Origin: Duganella sp. SG902
GTDB taxonomy: Bacteria > Pseudomonadota > Gammaproteobacteria > Burkholderiales > Burkholderiaceae_D
DNA: 64,000 nt
Assembly (NCBI RefSeq): GCF_013376005.1
Contig: NZ_JABMJK010000003.1
Span: 546,503-610,502 of the forward strand
Direction of reading: 5' to 3'
Part shown: in pieces, positions 63,374-64,000 of the stretch
Numbering within the stretch: the first letter of the stretch is position 1
How the letters are laid out: each line of letters opens with the position of its first letter
Position numbers and translations under genes: made by a program
Notes under the pieces: model-generated
Told to the model about the DNA's origin: nothing
Database searches by the model: none
Seen by the model: only the letters and a program-made list of their open reading frames with translations

Positions 63374-63667
63374 TTGAAAAAAGTCAAAAGAATAGATGGC
63401 TTTAACGTCGATGTGTTTGAGTCAGTCAGGGCCGGCAAGGTCTGGTTTGCCGTGCGGCTCACCGACTATCCTAGTGCCAAGGCCGAGGCCAACTCTCTGC
63501 CCGACGCACTAGAGAAATTACGCCTGGCTTGGGATGACGTAAAACGCATCTATCTGGATCAAGGACTCAAGCCCCCCAAGCCCCCGCGTAGCCGCGGGAA
63601 CTACCACGCTCTAAGGACACTTCGCTGGCTGGCGTCACGTCCGCCGCTATCGCCCGAAGTCCTTTAA
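63374..63667 (+). CDS. HicB-like small protein (TTG start)
   Basis: This 97-residue protein has the beta-beta-beta-alpha pattern of HicB/UPF0150 antitoxin-like folds (FNVDVFESVRAGKVWFAVRL, then DALEKLRLAWDDVKRIYLDQ). A proline-rich turn (KPPKPPRSRGN) and a short basic tail follow. No HicA toxin gene is next to it, so it may be an orphan or act in another role. The start is TTG behind AAAGGAGAG, with no ATG in range. It lies 29 bases after trbL. Confidence 0.6.
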   Translation: MKKVKRIDGFNVDVFESVRAGKVWFAVRLTDYPSAKAEANSLPDALEKLRLAWDDVKRIYLDQGLKPPKPPRSRGNYHALRTLRWLASRPPLSPEVL

Positions 63668-63730
63668 ATCATGGCGTGTACACGCTCTGATTGTCGGACT
63701 ATGTCCGAGACGCAGGCGCGGGCCAGCGAA

Positions 63731-63820
63731 TGTAAGTTTTTTGTTGAGATTTTGTAGACCGATGTAAGTTTTTTGTGGAGCGGCTGTAAGTTTTTTGTAG
63801 AGCCGCTGTAGGTTTTTTGT
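63731..63820 (+). repeat. Four iteron-like direct repeats
   Basis: TGTAAGTTTTTTGT occurs at 63731-63744, 63763-63776 and 63785-63798, and TGTAGGTTTTTTGT at 63807-63820. The spacing is 32, 22 and 22 bases; 32 differs from 22 by one helical turn. GCGGC and GCCGC flank the third copy. Repeats in phase like these are typical of Rep-protein iterons in plasmid origins. Another protein-binding array cannot be excluded. Confidence 0.7.
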
Positions 63821-63903
63821 TGGTTTGATGCATCCGAAGTGCATCCACCTTCCTACGGATGATCAGCGGCTCTGTGCCAAAGGCAGTCGATGTCTCGCGA
63901 AAA

Positions 63904-64000
63904 TGTGTAATGACCCAGTGAATTCCTGCTCAGGTGATAATACTGAAAGGACATCACGTGAGCATGGTTATGGAAGAGGAAGTTAAACGTTGGACTGCAA
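63904..64000 (+). mobile_element. Left end of an insertion sequence (probably IS3-like)
   Basis: The region from TGTGTAATGACCCAGTG onward ends the island's own sequence and leads into a transposase gene. The first bases TG fit IS3-type ends. The boundary is my estimate; the right end is outside the window. Confidence 0.45.
63958..64000 (+). CDS. Transposase-like protein, N-terminus only (cut by window edge)
   Basis: Only 14 codons are visible (VSM, then VMEEEVKRWTA), starting at GTG or at the ATG at 63964, behind AAAGGA. The opening EEEVKRWTA matches my memory of DUF1153-type helix-turn-helix OrfA proteins of IS3-like elements. With so few residues the call is tentative. Confidence 0.45.
   Translation, partial: MSMVMEEEVKRWTA

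Larger units (their letters stand above)
57649..64000. mobile_element. Integrated conjugative-plasmid-like element at tRNA-Thr (right end outside window)
   Basis: Everything after the tRNA is foreign in character: an integrase read away from the tRNA, an excisionase-like gene, a HTH gene, Trb conjugation genes, iteron-like repeats and an insertion sequence. Base composition is uneven, with a very AT-rich stretch at 59.4-59.7 kb. attL would be the tRNA 3' end. No repeat of it is seen up to 64000, so attR must lie further right. The class (ICE, integrative plasmid or degraded remnant) is open. Confidence 0.8.

Noticed and set aside
63731..63848. Possible CRISPR array
   Set aside because: Repeats of 14 bases with spacing of 8 to 18 bases are too short for CRISPR, and no cas gene is near. 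Iteron-like repeats explain them better.

Overview
The window is GC-rich chromosomal DNA of a betaproteobacterium. Gene content and order fit the Oxalobacteraceae (Massilia/Duganella/Janthinobacterium type). Supporting signs are a fused indolepyruvate ferredoxin oxidoreductase with a divergent Lrp gene, ahcY-(holin-like)-metF behind an SAH riboswitch, tandem LpxL-type genes before dapF, petABC-sspA-sspB, and a gsp operon in the order GHIJKLMN-D-E-F-C. The genus is an inference; no rRNA gene is present.

Layout. 1-6.3 kb: amino-acid catabolism, tRNA CCA addition, a GST and a lytic transglycosylase. 6.3-11.7 kb: a one-carbon and methyl-cycle block (fau, metF, ahcY, metK), with an SAH riboswitch before ahcY and a possible RNA switch before metK. 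A small, GC-poorer two-gene insertion (2TM protein plus a 25-residue proline-rich peptide) lies inside it. 11.8-24.2 kb: lipid A acyltransferases, dapF, a Sel1-repeat protein, a porin, DUF484-xerC, a zinc-type COG0523 GTPase beside dksA, a STAS protein and hslVU. 24.3-27.8 kb: an accessory stretch with a beta-barrel protein and four overlapping genes (XRE regulator, small membrane protein, esterase, pepsin-like protease). 27.8-47.7 kb: one long reverse-strand series, gpmA-envC-ctpA-moeB-amidohydrolase, then the complete type II secretion operon, then a patatin/Omp85-type outer-membrane phospholipase. 47.8-57.5 kb: rhodanese-like protein, grxC, secB, SH3 protein, gpsA, DUF2461 protein, DegS-like protease, mscL, the bc1 complex, sspA and sspB.

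From a tRNA-Thr gene at 57.6 kb to the right edge lies an integrated element. It has an integrase fused to a HAD phosphatase-like domain, an excisionase-like protein, a HTH protein, a partial Trb conjugation set (trbJ, a TrbK-like lipoprotein, trbL), a HicB-like protein, four iteron-like repeats and the start of an insertion sequence. Its far end is outside the window.

The genes that work together most clearly are the methyl cycle (metF-ahcY-metK), cell-wall remodelling (envC, ctpA, slt), the secretion operon with its possible partner phospholipase, and respiration (petABC). The observations I find least explained are the metK leader with mutually exclusive helices, the integrase-HAD fusion, the 2TM/proline-rich micro-operon and the four-gene overlapping cassette.
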